Below, piece after piece: positions 30,701-35,915 of a stretch of DNA of 64,000 nucleotides (position 1 is the first letter of the stretch; each line of letters opens with the position of its first letter). The stretch is from Apostichopus japonicus. Taxonomy: Eukaryota; Echinodermata; Holothuroidea; Aspidochirotida; Stichopodidae. A program made the translations under genes and the position numbers. The notes beneath the pieces are model-generated. The model was not told the DNA's origin. It saw nothing but the letters and a program-made list of their open reading frames with translations, and searched no databases. The stretch is taken from NCBI RefSeq assembly GCF_037975245.1, contig NC_092562.1, positions 8,287,001 to 8,351,000 of the forward strand, read 5' to 3'.

Positions 30701-33565
30701 ATGACTGTAAATGCATTGTAATGTTGAACACCGTAGATGATTCTGATGAGGTAGGTTTCTATTAAGCATGTTTTGCACAGCTTAGTGTTTGAAGCCTACA
30801 GAACATTTGAGTGTTAATCAAGAAATGCATTAACACCAATACCACCTGACTTACAATAACTTAAACAGCATATGCAGAGAATAATTTATAATATATTGAT
30901 AAAATAACAATTCATAAATGGTCTACTTGCTACACCACAAGCTCATATGAATTACATTTAATAAATACAAGAGCTTACATGCTCAATACTTAAACCACAA
31001 AGAATATGCACAAACTCCAGAATTCTTTTTCTAACTGAAAAATTTTTTTTTTTTCTCCTGCATGTGTGAAGTCTGCTGATTGCATTTTATGTAACACTAA
31101 CTCACAATTATTTTTTTAAGTTGTAACAGTCTCATTTGATATGTTCTACAACTAACTTGATGTTTAAGGGATAGTGTCCAACAAAGATAAAGAGGCAAAA
31201 TACATATCCAACCACCTTGGTCACCAATCATCTAAAATAACTGTAGACAGTTCAAAACATTTCTGCTCTTCCAAACTCAGTTTGCAATTTCCTAGTCATT
31301 CTAGATATTGAAATCCTTAAGTGATTGATTTATTAACGAAGTAGTTGGGTTTGTGCTAAGTTGAAGATCGTTGTGTCTTGTGGAAGTATTTGTAAAGGAC
31401 CTATATCATAGGACTAGCTTGTTATTCCAAATTAGTTTCTATTCAACACAAAGAGTACTCACTTGGCTTTAAGGATGTTGTGTAGAACAATACGAACCAC
31501 ACCTTAATCAGATAATGTCGTAGTTTTATTAAAAACATCTAAAAAATGAAATAAATAATACTACAAATTTATAGTAAGTCATAATGATGGGGTGACACTA
31601 CATGCTGTGTGAGAGGAGCGTTTCCTGGGGGAGCTGTGTGTTTTAATAGTATTACTCTTTCCTTAATATTTAATGAGTAGTGTAATAACTTCTCCCCTTT
31701 CTGTTTACAGTCTCTATCTGTTTACTGGCCTAATGTCCACAATGCAGCCGCTTCTAATGGCCTGATGACTGTGATCTGTAAGAAGATTGAAGAAAGTGAT
31801 GTGTTCACCAGGAGACAGTTTGAAGTCAAACATAAAAGATCTCAGGTATATAACTAGTTAGTATAATAATTATGTGCAGTATTGTGTCATATAATCATTT
31901 GCTCTTTCACATAAGTTCTCTACTTATTACTACTCCTTCACATACCAAGCAGCATGTGATGGGTGCATTGTGTTTATTCAGTGGTTTGATATCTGCCAAC
32001 TGTTCATAAGAACCAACTGTAAGAGGAACTTTTTCATTACTCTCAATAATTAAATGAAACCTTTGAAGTTAATTAACCTGGGTCCTTCGAATTGGTCATA
32101 ACTTTTCAGTCAGTTTGCTATGGATAATTGTATAGTTGTTTTTACATTTCTCTCTGTGTGGGAATGGGCTAATGCCTTTCACTATATATTTTTGAAGGAG
32201 TATTCTCATTGCAGATAAATTAACCCATTGCAATAAAATATAACATTTCGCTCAACTTTAGCAAACTTTGAACTACAAACTTCATCAGGCATATCTTGAG
32301 ACATTAATTTCACACATTTAAATTTAATTGACAAATGCATACACTTATGTTTAATGTTTCAGAAAGCCCTTTTGGTGGATCATTTCTCCTTCCATGGATG
32401 GCTTGGAAATAAACCTGATGTTCATAAACTCAGAGAATTCATCAAATACACCAGAATTAAAGGCGCTGGTCCAGCTTTAGTACATTGCATGTATGTATCA
32501 TAGTCTATTAAACTGAATCATTGTAAACCATCAGAGAATTTATCAAATACATCAGAACTAAAGGCCCCAGTCCAATTTAAGTACATTACATTTATATCTT
32601 AGACTGTTAAATTGAATCATTTTAAAAACTCAGAGAATTCATCAAGTACAATAGAACTAAATTCTCTGGTCCAGCTGTAGTTTATTAACACATTATGGTG
32701 CTGATCTAATACACAAATTTATTCCATGATAATTGATTAACTGTCTGTCTTTCCTTTCTCTTCTATCAGTAATGGAGTTGGTTTGAGTGCTGTCTATGTC
32801 ACAGTAATCTCTGAACTAGAGAGGCTTGATAAGGAGGGCACTGTTGATGTATTTCAGACTTTGAATAAACTACGAAAGCAATGTCCTAAGGCAGTCCAGA
32901 CACAGGTTTGTATAAGATGATGATTGATTGTCACTTAACTGAATCTACATTCTGACATAACACATTTATGCTACTGTTAAGCCTGCTGTGAAGGGGGTGG
33001 GGGATTAGTGAATTAAACTTATCTGTATTGTAGAAACAGATTACCTTAAACTGTACCTTTGCTAGATTAGGTAAATTGGTGTACTCCATCATAAATATTT
33101 GTGACATATTTATAGATACATACCTATCTCATTACATATGACATAATTTGTGACAATATAAGGTATATTGATGTACTCTATTATATATATGTGACATGTT
33201 TTATATGAATATATGTATCTCAATAAGTATGACAATTTTCATGTTATTGATTGGTTGGGCTTAATGTGACCATGATCACCCTGAGTGATATACCCCTGAC
33301 TAGGACATGATAATGAAAATCATTAATGGTATTGCTTTGACTGCTTGGTTTGTAGCTAAGTTTGAAAATGAGTTCACATCATGAGGTAAATACAGACCAT
33401 CATAGTAAATGTGGCTGTGTAGGTATATTGTGGCATTCCACTTTAAGTAGATGTTTTTCTGTAAGTGGTCCATTTTCCTTTCATCCCCAGGATGAATACC
33501 TTCTGTGTTATGAGCTTCTTAGAGATCATCTTAACAACCCAGAAGAATATGCTGTTGTCTTCTAA
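2135..33565 (+). CDS. Receptor-type tyrosine phosphatase-like protein, HYR-FN3-TM-D1-D2, catalytically dead (25 exons, 5' incomplete)
   Basis: Gene model joined from 25 exons with GT/AG borders, consistent phases and no internal stop, giving about 1,258 residues plus the stop. Domain order by residue in the visible part: HYR 1-310, FN3-1 about 312-417, FN3-2 about 418-513, transmembrane helix about 522-540, tyrosine-rich juxtamembrane segment about 545-710, PTP D1 about 720-985, PTP D2 about 1020-1250. HYR and FN3 domains are adhesion-type modules, so the protein should be a single-pass plasma-membrane receptor. Many D1 framework motifs are intact (PYDHSRVRL, SDYINASYI, DFWRMVW, QYWP). However, the WPD aspartate, the P-loop arginine and the Q-loop glutamine are all changed in D1, and the WPD and arginine residues are changed in D2. 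Signalling by scaffolding or ligand binding is therefore more likely than dephosphorylation. The signal peptide and first exons are not seen. Splice sites are predicted by eye; alternative exons are possible. Confidence 0.85.
2366..3845. other. Intron / duplicated-unit spacer
   Basis: No exon seen. The segment near 3717-3840 ('ataacaggatg...' onward) is a diverged copy of 6967-7050, so the spacer belongs to the repeated HYR unit. Short open frames on both strands between 2703 and 3150 mirror one another and match nothing I recognise. Confidence 0.5.
3846..4302 (+). mobile_element. LINE 3' fragment (CR1/L2-like), end of reverse transcriptase ORF
   Basis: Two overlapping frames (3851-4090 and 4084-4305) encode the typical C-terminal end of a CR1/L2-clade LINE polyprotein: LQRVQNTAARIITRTRR, then HITPVLRDLHWLPIHRRI, then after a frameshift near 4085 YTPARALRSQ and GPKLWNSLPHHLRNI. 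The 5' part of the element is missing, so this is a 5'-truncated, frameshifted and inactive copy. It sits in the long first HYR spacer and partly explains why that spacer is longer than the later one. Confidence 0.85.
4408..4706 (+). repeat. Tandem repeat, 98-99 bp x 3
   Basis: Three head-to-tail copies starting at about 4408, 4506 and 4605. Each contains 'ttttacttttactgctgttg' and ends 'gtgctcttgagcatg'. The first copy is 98 bp (one T fewer); the next two are 99 bp. Because 99 is a multiple of three, the array keeps a leucine-rich open frame that is almost certainly not a gene. It lies directly after the LINE fragment and may be an amplified part of its 3' tail. Confidence 0.9.
4800..5459. 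other. Intron, nothing recognised
   Basis: No exon, RNA gene or repeat array seen. The end (about 5395-5460, 'ccactaggaactgaaacctttt' onward) is shared with 8548 and 11165, so it belongs to the duplicated unit. Confidence 0.5.
5460..6290 (+). mobile_element. Degenerate LINE reverse-transcriptase fragment (copy 1 of unit)
   Basis: The frame at 5510-5690 reads LYLDLKTAFDTVDHGIPMMKL, the classic RT motif '(F)DLSKAFDTVDH'. Further on are remnants of 'GP..FL.YFNDF' (about 5725-5760) and 'KYLGLKMDEN' (about 6019), then a C-terminal piece to about 6280, with several stops and frameshifts. Diverged copies occur at 8600-8749 and 11220-11640, each downstream of a type-B HYR exon, so this LINE piece was already in the intron before the unit duplicated. 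Confidence 0.8.
6291..7167. other. Intron with a short (CA)n tract
   Basis: Contains a (CA)n microsatellite at about 6701-6720 and GT-rich sequence near 6340. Otherwise no feature. The 3' part (6960-7050) is the copy of the 3717-3840 spacer. Confidence 0.5.
7168..7410 (+). CDS. HYR domain exon (type A, intact)
   Basis: Exon of 243 bp, phase 1-1, following 'ttctctgaag' and ending at donor 'gtaagt'. It encodes 80 full codons starting NQPPTVQCPTDF and ending CTFTISVI, a clean HYR domain with the CTCTDSGGLTDSC core. It is the functional version of the broken copy at 1735-1919. Confidence 0.85.
7548..7782 (+). mobile_element. SINE-like insertion with ATT-repeat tail
   Basis: The segment starts 'gacgttgtgtccttgggcaa', passes through 'ccacccaggggttaaatggg' and ends in 'gcctaat' followed by (ATT)n. 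This layout matches short interspersed elements common in marine invertebrates that share a CR1-like 3' tail. It is absent at the equivalent point of the first unit (about 2055), where the flanks 'ttaatgc' and 'cattttcatcagat' are close together. It therefore inserted after the units duplicated. Confidence 0.7.
7861..8091 (+). CDS. HYR domain exon (type B, unit 2)
   Basis: 231 bp, phase 1-1, acceptor 'ttatctacag', donor 'gtaagt'. The 77-residue HYR domain differs from the unit 1 copy at only a few positions (for example FFIQFATPSC and AGSTVANFPG). It is in phase with both neighbours. Confidence 0.85.
8092..8599. other. Intron, unit spacer
   Basis: No exon. It is a close copy of 10704-11219 (shared blocks after the HYR donor, around 'ccttgaaaa', 'gagactgtttaattgtaag' and 'ccactag'), confirming that the two downstream units are recent duplicates. 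Confidence 0.6.
8600..8749 (+). mobile_element. LINE reverse-transcriptase fragment (copy 2 of unit), truncated
   Basis: Same RT segment as 5460-5605 (reads LYVDLKTAFDAIDHGIPMMKL). It stops at 'gagggtatt', where the minus-strand LINE tail begins. Confidence 0.75.
8750..9512 (-). mobile_element. 5'-truncated LINE (CR1/L2-like), minus strand
   Basis: On the minus strand, frame 9541-9275 encodes the LINE RT C-terminal region PVSHVCNLGVIFDKNLNM and, separately, GKIHRFLNNQTTKRLVHAF and SCLEYCNSVL. Past the frame's end, frameshifted remnants of the 'QCIQNSAARLITRT' block follow. The 3' end runs into 'gcgctatataagagctgtta' and then an (ATT)n tail at about 8750-8766. The 5' end (higher coordinates) joins directly to the tail of a HYR exon near 9512. 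It is a dead 5'-truncated insertion. Confidence 0.8.
9513..9549 (+). pseudogene. 3' remnant of a HYR exon
   Basis: Reads GVTGTFIVTVQ followed by a splice donor 'gtaagtaag', matching the end of a type-A HYR exon (CTFTISVI then gtaag). The rest of the exon is replaced by the 5' end of the minus-strand LINE. It is therefore a broken exon and is not counted in the gene model. Confidence 0.55.
9638..9746. repeat. (TA)n microsatellite
   Basis: About 100 bp of nearly pure TA dinucleotides with interruptions (aaata, atagata, atcta). Intronic. Confidence 0.95.
9750..10472. other. Intron, nothing recognised
   Basis: AT-rich sequence up to the acceptor 'cgttctttacag' of the next HYR exon. No other feature. 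Confidence 0.5.
10473..10703 (+). CDS. HYR domain exon (type B, unit 3)
   Basis: 231 bp, phase 1-1, acceptor 'cgttctttacag', donor 'gtaagt'. The 77-residue HYR domain starts VNSPPQIGPCPTDIKTV. It is the last HYR before the FN3 domains, and its phase matches the FN3 exon at 18285, about 7.6 kb downstream. Confidence 0.85.
10704..11219. other. Intron, unit spacer
   Basis: A duplicate of 8092-8599. No exon. Confidence 0.6.
11220..11640 (+). mobile_element. Degenerate LINE reverse-transcriptase fragment (copy 3 of unit)
   Basis: Homologous to 5460-5900 and 8600-8749 (blocks 'gaggagtgttgactc', 'gatcttaagaaagcatatga', 'gatggcaaagcccaaaacc', 'tttgggccctttctctggtc'). It carries stops and deletions throughout. 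Confidence 0.7.
11740..13436 (+). mobile_element. DIRS-like retroelement, 5' part (gag and start of RT), decayed
   Basis: Several broken frames follow one another. 11795-12196 and 12031-12402 together look like a gag: an acidic start (DEPPEFEPLEDEIA), then RVPNDAWKSLF and LVDVAARSRMKCTSNLMLAAE. 12607-12882 is arginine/glycine-rich (RGGRGI, RGRGRGRT), like a gag C-terminus. The following frame, VGGIDIFTQQWEAMGRDN then VLETISQGYQIEF, has an amber stop inside. The RT begins at about 13297 with AAIVDLQDAYLHI. This order and these motifs fit DIRS-type elements. The copy is split by a transposon at 13437 and continues at 17398. It is more GC-rich than its surroundings. Confidence 0.75.
15105..15865. 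repeat. Fold-back element with T/G-run and A-run arms
   Basis: The left part carries short tandem units of the type 'gggggactcaatttttttggaccca' (poly-T, poly-G, GGACCCA). The right part (15636-15865) carries the opposite-strand version (GTC plus A-runs). The outer segments are inverted copies: 'gttccgacaattgtttt' near 15142 and its complement near 15800 ('caattgtcggaac'). It looks like a MITE-like or fold-back insertion. Long open frames here on both strands are artefacts of the repeat. Confidence 0.7.
15636..16356. repeat. 361-bp tandem duplication, two near-identical copies
   Basis: Copy 1 is about 15636-15996 and copy 2 about 15997-16356. Landmarks such as 'tgacccaaatagtgcttgtc' (15640 and 16001) and 'gcatggtatgg' (15984 and 16345) are exactly 361 bp apart. 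The copies look identical apart from the junctions, so the duplication is recent (or an assembly artefact). Confidence 0.9.
17398..17645 (+). mobile_element. DIRS-like retroelement, 3' part (RNase H region)
   Basis: Continues the element interrupted at 13437. The frame around 17500-17600 reads WDQWVPSILNLPMTSV then TTDALLTGWGAHW, the RNase H start typical of DIRS elements (consensus '(V)TTDASLTGWGAH'), followed by a stop. The 3' end and the tyrosine recombinase were not found, so the copy is truncated. Confidence 0.7.
17646..18284. other. Intron before FN3
   Basis: No firm exon. A short 'ttttccagag ttgccacca' motif at about 17971-17989 resembles the acceptor and first codons of the FN3 exon at 18285 (acag-agttaccatcc) but runs into a stop. 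It could be an exon relic. Confidence 0.45.
18285..18599 (+). CDS. FN3 domain 1 exon
   Basis: 315 bp, phase 1-1, acceptor 'ataaccttacag', donor 'gtaatt'. It encodes a complete fibronectin type III domain: LPSISEPPTQLTRTTTSV, then ITWRPWD (strand B tryptophan), YIPYYKM, LEYTASSLESDRNYTFSV (the conserved L...Y.F.V pattern) and GPPVTIKTL at the end. Confidence 0.9.
18600..18883. other. Intron
   Basis: Short intron between FN3-1 and the first half of FN3-2. Nothing else seen. Confidence 0.7.
18884..18948 (+). CDS. FN3 domain 2, first half
   Basis: 65-bp exon, phase 1 in, phase 0 out, acceptor 'gttttctatag', donor 'gtaaga'. It encodes VVPLMVRTTLTATNDV and TVIWQ, that is, strands A and B of an FN3 domain with the conserved tryptophan. 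The split FN3 layout (1-0, then 0-1) is common in receptor phosphatases. Confidence 0.8.
18949..20096. other. Intron
   Basis: About 1.15 kb, with AAT/ATT-rich low-complexity sequence at 19670-19850. No exon or RNA gene seen. Confidence 0.6.
20097..20322 (+). CDS. FN3 domain 2, second half
   Basis: 226 bp, phase 0 in, phase 1 out, acceptor 'aaacataacag', donor 'gtaacc'. It encodes ITKFTIYYEVEGDV, then LLEPETTYNIAVTV and SALSEGSPVTTA, the C-strand to G-strand part of an FN3 domain. The phases fit the exon at 18884. Confidence 0.85.
20534..20624 (+). CDS. Transmembrane exon
   Basis: 91 bp, phase 1 in, phase 2 out, acceptor 'tttcattcaag', donor 'gtaagg'. After ESEPPSSPVY comes a 20-residue hydrophobic run (LAALVIPVLIIIILLVVII) closed by KR, a standard single-pass helix with a cytoplasmic basic stop-transfer. 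Confidence 0.9.
20625..21263. other. Intron with a poly-G run
   Basis: Contains a G10 run near 20930. No exon seen. Confidence 0.6.
21264..21331 (+). CDS. Cytoplasmic linker exon
   Basis: 68 bp, phase 2 in, phase 1 out, acceptor 'tgtttgaatag', donor 'gtcagt' (weaker than the others). It encodes IRRKPATGSKPEDVQDVDYVNA. Basic residues follow the helix, and YVNA is a pYxN-type motif that could bind a Grb2-class SH2 domain if phosphorylated. Confidence 0.75.
21775..22220 (+). CDS. Juxtamembrane tyrosine-rich exon
   Basis: 446 bp, phase 1 in, phase 0 out, acceptor 'attaattccag', donor 'gtgagt'. 148 residues, charged and probably disordered. Tyrosines lie in short motifs: TDYQYEDVN, TEYEVPEM (YxxP) and TGVYINS (YxN). 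The end, KITEYKTFMGRERSKVIRE, resembles the helix that precedes D1 in RPTPs. A truncated duplicate of its 5' end lies in the next intron (22500-22640). Confidence 0.85.
22500..22640 (+). pseudogene. Truncated copy of the juxtamembrane exon
   Basis: This stretch repeats 21711-21858 with scattered changes, including the acceptor ('ttaatttcag') and blocks such as 'gttctagaggaacaatccag' and 'gcccaaaaatatcaagatct'. It has an in-frame stop soon after the acceptor (GAA TAT TAA) and ends abruptly after 'gatctta'. It is a partial tandem duplicate and not a usable exon. Confidence 0.8.
22641..23683. other. Intron
   Basis: No exon or repeat array recognised. Confidence 0.6.
23684..23771 (+). CDS. PTP D1 exon: pTyr-recognition region
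   Basis: 88 bp, phase 0 in, phase 1 out, acceptor 'tcttgcatcag', donor 'gtaagt'. It encodes ALQTGQQHPWTAA and NKPKNFFKALLP, corresponding to the 'KNRYxNVxPYDHSRV' start of D1. The family has NRY where this protein has NFF, so the phosphotyrosine-stacking tyrosine is replaced by phenylalanine. Confidence 0.85.
24101..24177 (+). CDS. PTP D1 exon: YDHSRVRL...SDYINASYI
   Basis: 77 bp, phase 1 in, phase 0 out, acceptor 'ttttaccaag', donor 'gtaatt'. It encodes DHSRVRLDTDGSDVRSDYI then NASYIK, signature RPTP sequence with all family residues present. Confidence 0.95.
24178..26780. other. Intron, 2.6 kb
   Basis: No gene, RNA or repeat array recognised. A G12 run lies at about 26391-26402. Confidence 0.6.
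26781..26817 (+). CDS. PTP D1 micro-exon
   Basis: 37 bp, phase 0 in, phase 1 out, acceptor 'tactcattacag', donor 'gtttgt'. It encodes NHQGKVSFIAAQ, the '.kaYIATQGP' strand of D1. Such a 37-bp exon is typical of RPTP genes. Confidence 0.9.
26818..27763. other. Intron
   Basis: Nothing recognised. Confidence 0.6.
27764..27861 (+). CDS. PTP D1 exon: DFWRMVW motif
   Basis: 98 bp, phase 1 in, phase 0 out, acceptor 'tactgttctgaag', donor 'gtaaac'. It encodes PREGTKDDFWRMVWKEDVE then TIVTLVDKDGTEQ. The QGP-DFWRMVW core of the family is intact. Confidence 0.95.
27862..28054. other. Intron
   Basis: Short intron. Nothing recognised. Confidence 0.8.
28055..28183 (+). CDS. PTP D1 exon: QYWP region
   Basis: 129 bp, phase 0-0, acceptor 'caataacaacag', donor 'gtatga'. 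It encodes HSKDAQYWPNKVNTSQKYGA and ends SYILREMNVIK. It carries the conserved QYWP and the strand 'itV.l.e'. Confidence 0.9.
28184..29014. other. Intron
   Basis: Contains an open stretch (28801-29019) rich in Leu and Met that reads across the acceptor. I regard it as intron because the PTP frame is continuous without it. Confidence 0.6.
29015..29166 (+). CDS. PTP D1 exon: WPD-loop position and catalytic cysteine
   Basis: 152 bp, phase 0 in, phase 2 out, acceptor 'tgttacatcag', donor 'gtaaga'. It encodes VTQYEIPCWKYGGVPSEPAD and ends GGKHLLVHC. The family reads 'F.Y..WPDHGVP' here; this protein has WKYGGVP, so the general-acid aspartate is gone. The nucleophilic cysteine of the P-loop is present at the exon end. 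Confidence 0.92.
29363..29498 (+). CDS. PTP D1 exon: P-loop without arginine
   Basis: 136 bp, phase 2 in, phase 0 out, acceptor 'cctttcttgag', donor 'gtaagt'. With the preceding exon the P-loop is HCSNGVGATG, while active enzymes have HC(x)5R(S/T)G; alanine replaces the phosphate-binding arginine. The exon ends RVNMVLTK where the family has 'MVQT', so the Q-loop glutamine is also lost. Confidence 0.92.
29499..29688. other. Intron with a small internal duplicate
   Basis: At 29521-29565 it repeats part of the preceding exon ('agtaatagtgttggtgctac tggtat..cattag'), an apparent partial duplication of the P-loop exon start. Confidence 0.6.
29689..29817 (+). CDS. PTP D1 end / D1-D2 linker exon
   Basis: 129 bp, phase 0-0, acceptor 'tctaatgttag', donor 'gtaagt'. 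It encodes LQYLFIFDALLEAM (family 'QY.FI.DALLEA'), then a lysine-rich linker ending KKKCKKEFQ. Confidence 0.92.
29818..30055. other. Intron
   Basis: Nothing recognised. Confidence 0.7.
30056..30155 (+). CDS. PTP D2 exon, start
   Basis: 100 bp, phase 0 in, phase 1 out, acceptor 'aatttgtttag', donor 'gtgagc'. It encodes ILQETTKHQEDLATLAGNSS and then NNHKNRFPDLLP, the D2 counterpart of 'KNR..n.LP'. Confidence 0.9.
30286..30365 (+). CDS. PTP D2 exon: YINATF
   Basis: 80 bp, phase 1 in, phase 0 out, acceptor 'tcttttacag', donor 'gtttgt'. It encodes VDKFRPVLKSPGNLFG then SNGYINATFAK, equivalent to '.yINAsfidGY' of D2. Confidence 0.9.
30366..30618. other. Intron
   Basis: Nothing recognised. Confidence 0.7.
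30619..30750 (+). CDS. PTP D2 exon: TQSPL...DVWRLVFD
   Basis: 132 bp, phase 0-0, acceptor 'catttttcag', donor 'gtaggt'. It encodes RGFIMTQSPLASTVEDVWRL and CKCIVMLNTVDDSDE, matching 'fI.TQgPL..T..DFWrm...' with QS for QG and VW for FW. Confidence 0.92.
30751..31710. other. Intron
   Basis: Nothing recognised. Confidence 0.6.
31711..31845 (+). CDS. PTP D2 exon: VYWP
   Basis: 135 bp, phase 0-0, acceptor 'ttctgtttacag', donor 'gtatat'. It encodes SLSVYWPNVHNAAASNGLM and DVFTRRQFEVKHKRSQ, the D2 strand pair around 'YWP'. Confidence 0.92.
31846..32362. other. Intron
   Basis: Nothing recognised. Confidence 0.7.
32363..32490 (+). CDS. PTP D2 exon: WPD-loop position
   Basis: 128 bp, phase 0 in, phase 2 out, acceptor 'taatgtttcag', donor 'gtatgt'. 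It encodes VDHFSFHGWLGNKPDVHKL and ends PALVHC. The loop reads WLGN in place of WPD. The catalytic-position cysteine is kept. Diverged repeats of the exon's 3' part follow in the intron (about 32530-32690). Confidence 0.92.
32520..32692 (+). repeat. Two partial copies of the preceding exon inside the intron
   Basis: Segments at about 32530-32590 and 32622-32685 repeat the exon's end ('cagagaatt.atcaaatacatcagaac', 'ggtccagctgtagt') together with the intron start, with substitutions. They lack an acceptor and a usable frame. They look like a local 90-bp scale tandem duplication. Confidence 0.75.
32770..32905 (+). CDS. PTP D2 exon: P-loop without arginine
   Basis: 136 bp, phase 2 in, phase 0 out, acceptor 'cttctatcag', donor 'gtttgt'. 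The joined P-loop is HCINGVGLSA, with leucine at the arginine position and SA for TG. The exon ends CPKAVQTQ, so a Q-loop-like VQT is retained. D2 is usually weak or inactive in RPTPs, but the HCxxGxGR frame is usually better kept than here. Confidence 0.92.
32906..33490. other. Last intron
   Basis: Nothing recognised. Confidence 0.7.
33491..33565 (+). CDS. Last coding exon, D2 C-terminus and stop
   Basis: 75 bp including TAA, acceptor 'ttcatccccag'. It encodes DEYLLCYELLRDHLNNPEEY and ends AVVF, matching the D2 terminal helix '.QY.f.y.a...yl'. No perfect AATAAA follows within about 700 bp. An ATTAAA at 34302-34307 is one candidate polyadenylation signal. Confidence 0.92.
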   Translation, partial: DEYLLCYELLRDHLNNPEEYAVVF

Positions 33566-35915
33566 GATGGAGCTGGATCAAATGAAGATTCTGTAAACTA
33601 TATTACCAGATTAGATCATTTTAGTGACCATTATTTTATTTATTGATATGCTATGTAGTGTTTAATGAAAATAGAATTATTCTGTGACTTTTCATTAACC
33701 AGAATTTTATACTCATAAACCTGATATTAAGTGATTACGTTGCGGAATTTAGATATTTCCATTATGAACAGTCCATGTCAGTATTGAAATGATGAACATC
33801 TGTCAACTCAATATCCAAGTCCATTTAATAACTTTCTCATAATTCAACTTAAATGTTGTGTTGTTAGATGTAAACATGTAATATATATGATAAGAGGTTG
33901 CCAAAGTCTGTATTCTTACAATGTCCAACTGATAGCCTTACAAACTTTGCTCGCAAAATGAACACGTTAGTACAATTAATCAATTTTTAGTGTGAAGACA
34001 GTTCTGCAAATGGCTTAAAAAAGCAAAGAATATGTAGAGACAAATTTGACGTATGTTTCTGCATTTGCCTTATTGAAATATATCATGAGATTGAAATCTC
34101 ACCACAACATAAAAGGTATTTGGGGGTTTAATTTAGTTAGTTTGTTCTTCCTTTTGTTGTAAAAGGAACAGTGGGGAAGCAAATGTTAGACAGGAACATT
34201 GCAAGGAACAATAGCCATGTTCACTGCTTCAGCTGATGTAAATAGCCAGATATAAACAGAAATCTTTACAGGGTTTCAGCTGTGTCTCCTGATACCGTTT
34301 AATTAAATTTACAACTTCTTGGTGTTATTACTATCATTTTCATATGGAACAGTGCTTTTACATATATATCTTAATTTTTACAGTAAGTTGTTAATGAATG
34401 CTAGATGAATTGTGGAGGGCAGGTTTGAGGGTTTTTAATTCGTATAAACTTTAATTTCACTTTTACTACTTCTTGGTGTTTTTACTATTTTCATATTTAA
34501 CAATGCATTGACAAGTTCATTGATGTGATGAAGGGTACTCGAGTGGTTTAACGTTATATCTTCATGTTTACTGTAAGTTGTTAAAGAATGCTAGTAGACT
34601 TGGGGTGGTGGGGGCGAGGTGGCAGTATTATTAGTTCATAACAGCAAACAGTAGGTTGAAAATTGATTGGAGTGTACGTAATCATTTGATGATATCTTTC
34701 CATAGAATGCATGTTGTACATTATGCACATTAAAAGTATGTCACTGGAGGAAGTGGAAATGAAATATGGTTACCAAGATTGAAGTCAAAATTTTAAACTT
34801 ATCATCCCAATCATGAACATGGAAGTGTCTATTAGTGTTTTAGTATACATGGTCAGTGGTGTTTATAAAGAAGAAGTGGGGACAGGATAACCTTGTTTCC
34901 AAGATGGAGGCATATCAAAAGTGATCTTCCCAATTATGAAAATGGAATTATATAAGATACAATTCCCTTGAAGACCTGACAAGGGTACATGAAACAATAT
35001 ACTGCCATCACTAGTTTTCTGAACAAGCTAGACTGTGCTAGTCAAAACTAATTTTGCACGGATAAAGAAGCTATCTTTGTATAATTAATAACGCCTACAA
35101 AAAATGTACGCTGATATCTGATATTGTATTATCCAATATACGTCAAGGACGATGAGATAAAACTAAAATGTTATTATTTGGTTGCCAGCTGGAATAATGC
35201 AGCAATTCCATAGAGTGCACACCTACTTAGAATAGATGGGTAGGGTATTTTCAATACCTACACCTTCTTCCTGGATGTTAAAACAAGTTCATGAAGTAAG
35301 TGATCAATCCACAAAGGCCGTACTGCCAAGGAATAACCTTGGCTCGTGATTAGATCACGGACCAGAAAGCCATATAAAAGCACTCGTGATCACGCCCATG
35401 AGTCGGCAAGGTTCAGATCGTGAGCACGTTATCAGACTCTATCTTGTAAAATGCATATAAACACCCTCATGATCCCTAAAGTATAAGAGTTGCTGGTATG
35501 TTAGAAAAATGGCTTCGTGATTTAAGAAAAATTAGTACCATTAAAATGTAGTTTGATGGGGTCACGCCTGGAGTGAAATGGAGGAAGGTGTTTAGAGCTA
35601 ACGTTCTCTAAATCAGAGATTTGAGAAAGGTGTTGTAAAACACTCACCTCTGATCTTATAATTCGGATCAGTCCGTCTAGTAAACTAAATGAAAAGTGGC
35701 CGGGCCTCCAGTACACAAAACAACACAGTACGCCGTCGCTCAGGCCAAGCTTAGATCGGTGGCGTGAGAATCTTTACGCCAAGCTGTGGTTAAAACTTCC
35801 CGAAAGTGGTGCGAAGTAGTAGCATTAGTAGTAGTAGAAGTGTAGGGCGCCTAGGCTTACTATCCCATGAACTGCCACCGCGCTAGGCTACGCTGATAAA
35901 CAATAATCACCTGCA
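33566..35915. other. 3' UTR and intergenic sequence
   Basis: The first part must be 3' UTR. Between about 34314 and 34640 a segment is repeated once with drift ('acttcttggtgtt' at 34314 and 34468; 'taagttgtta.tgaatgctag' at 34384 and 34574). No other gene recognised. Confidence 0.5.
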
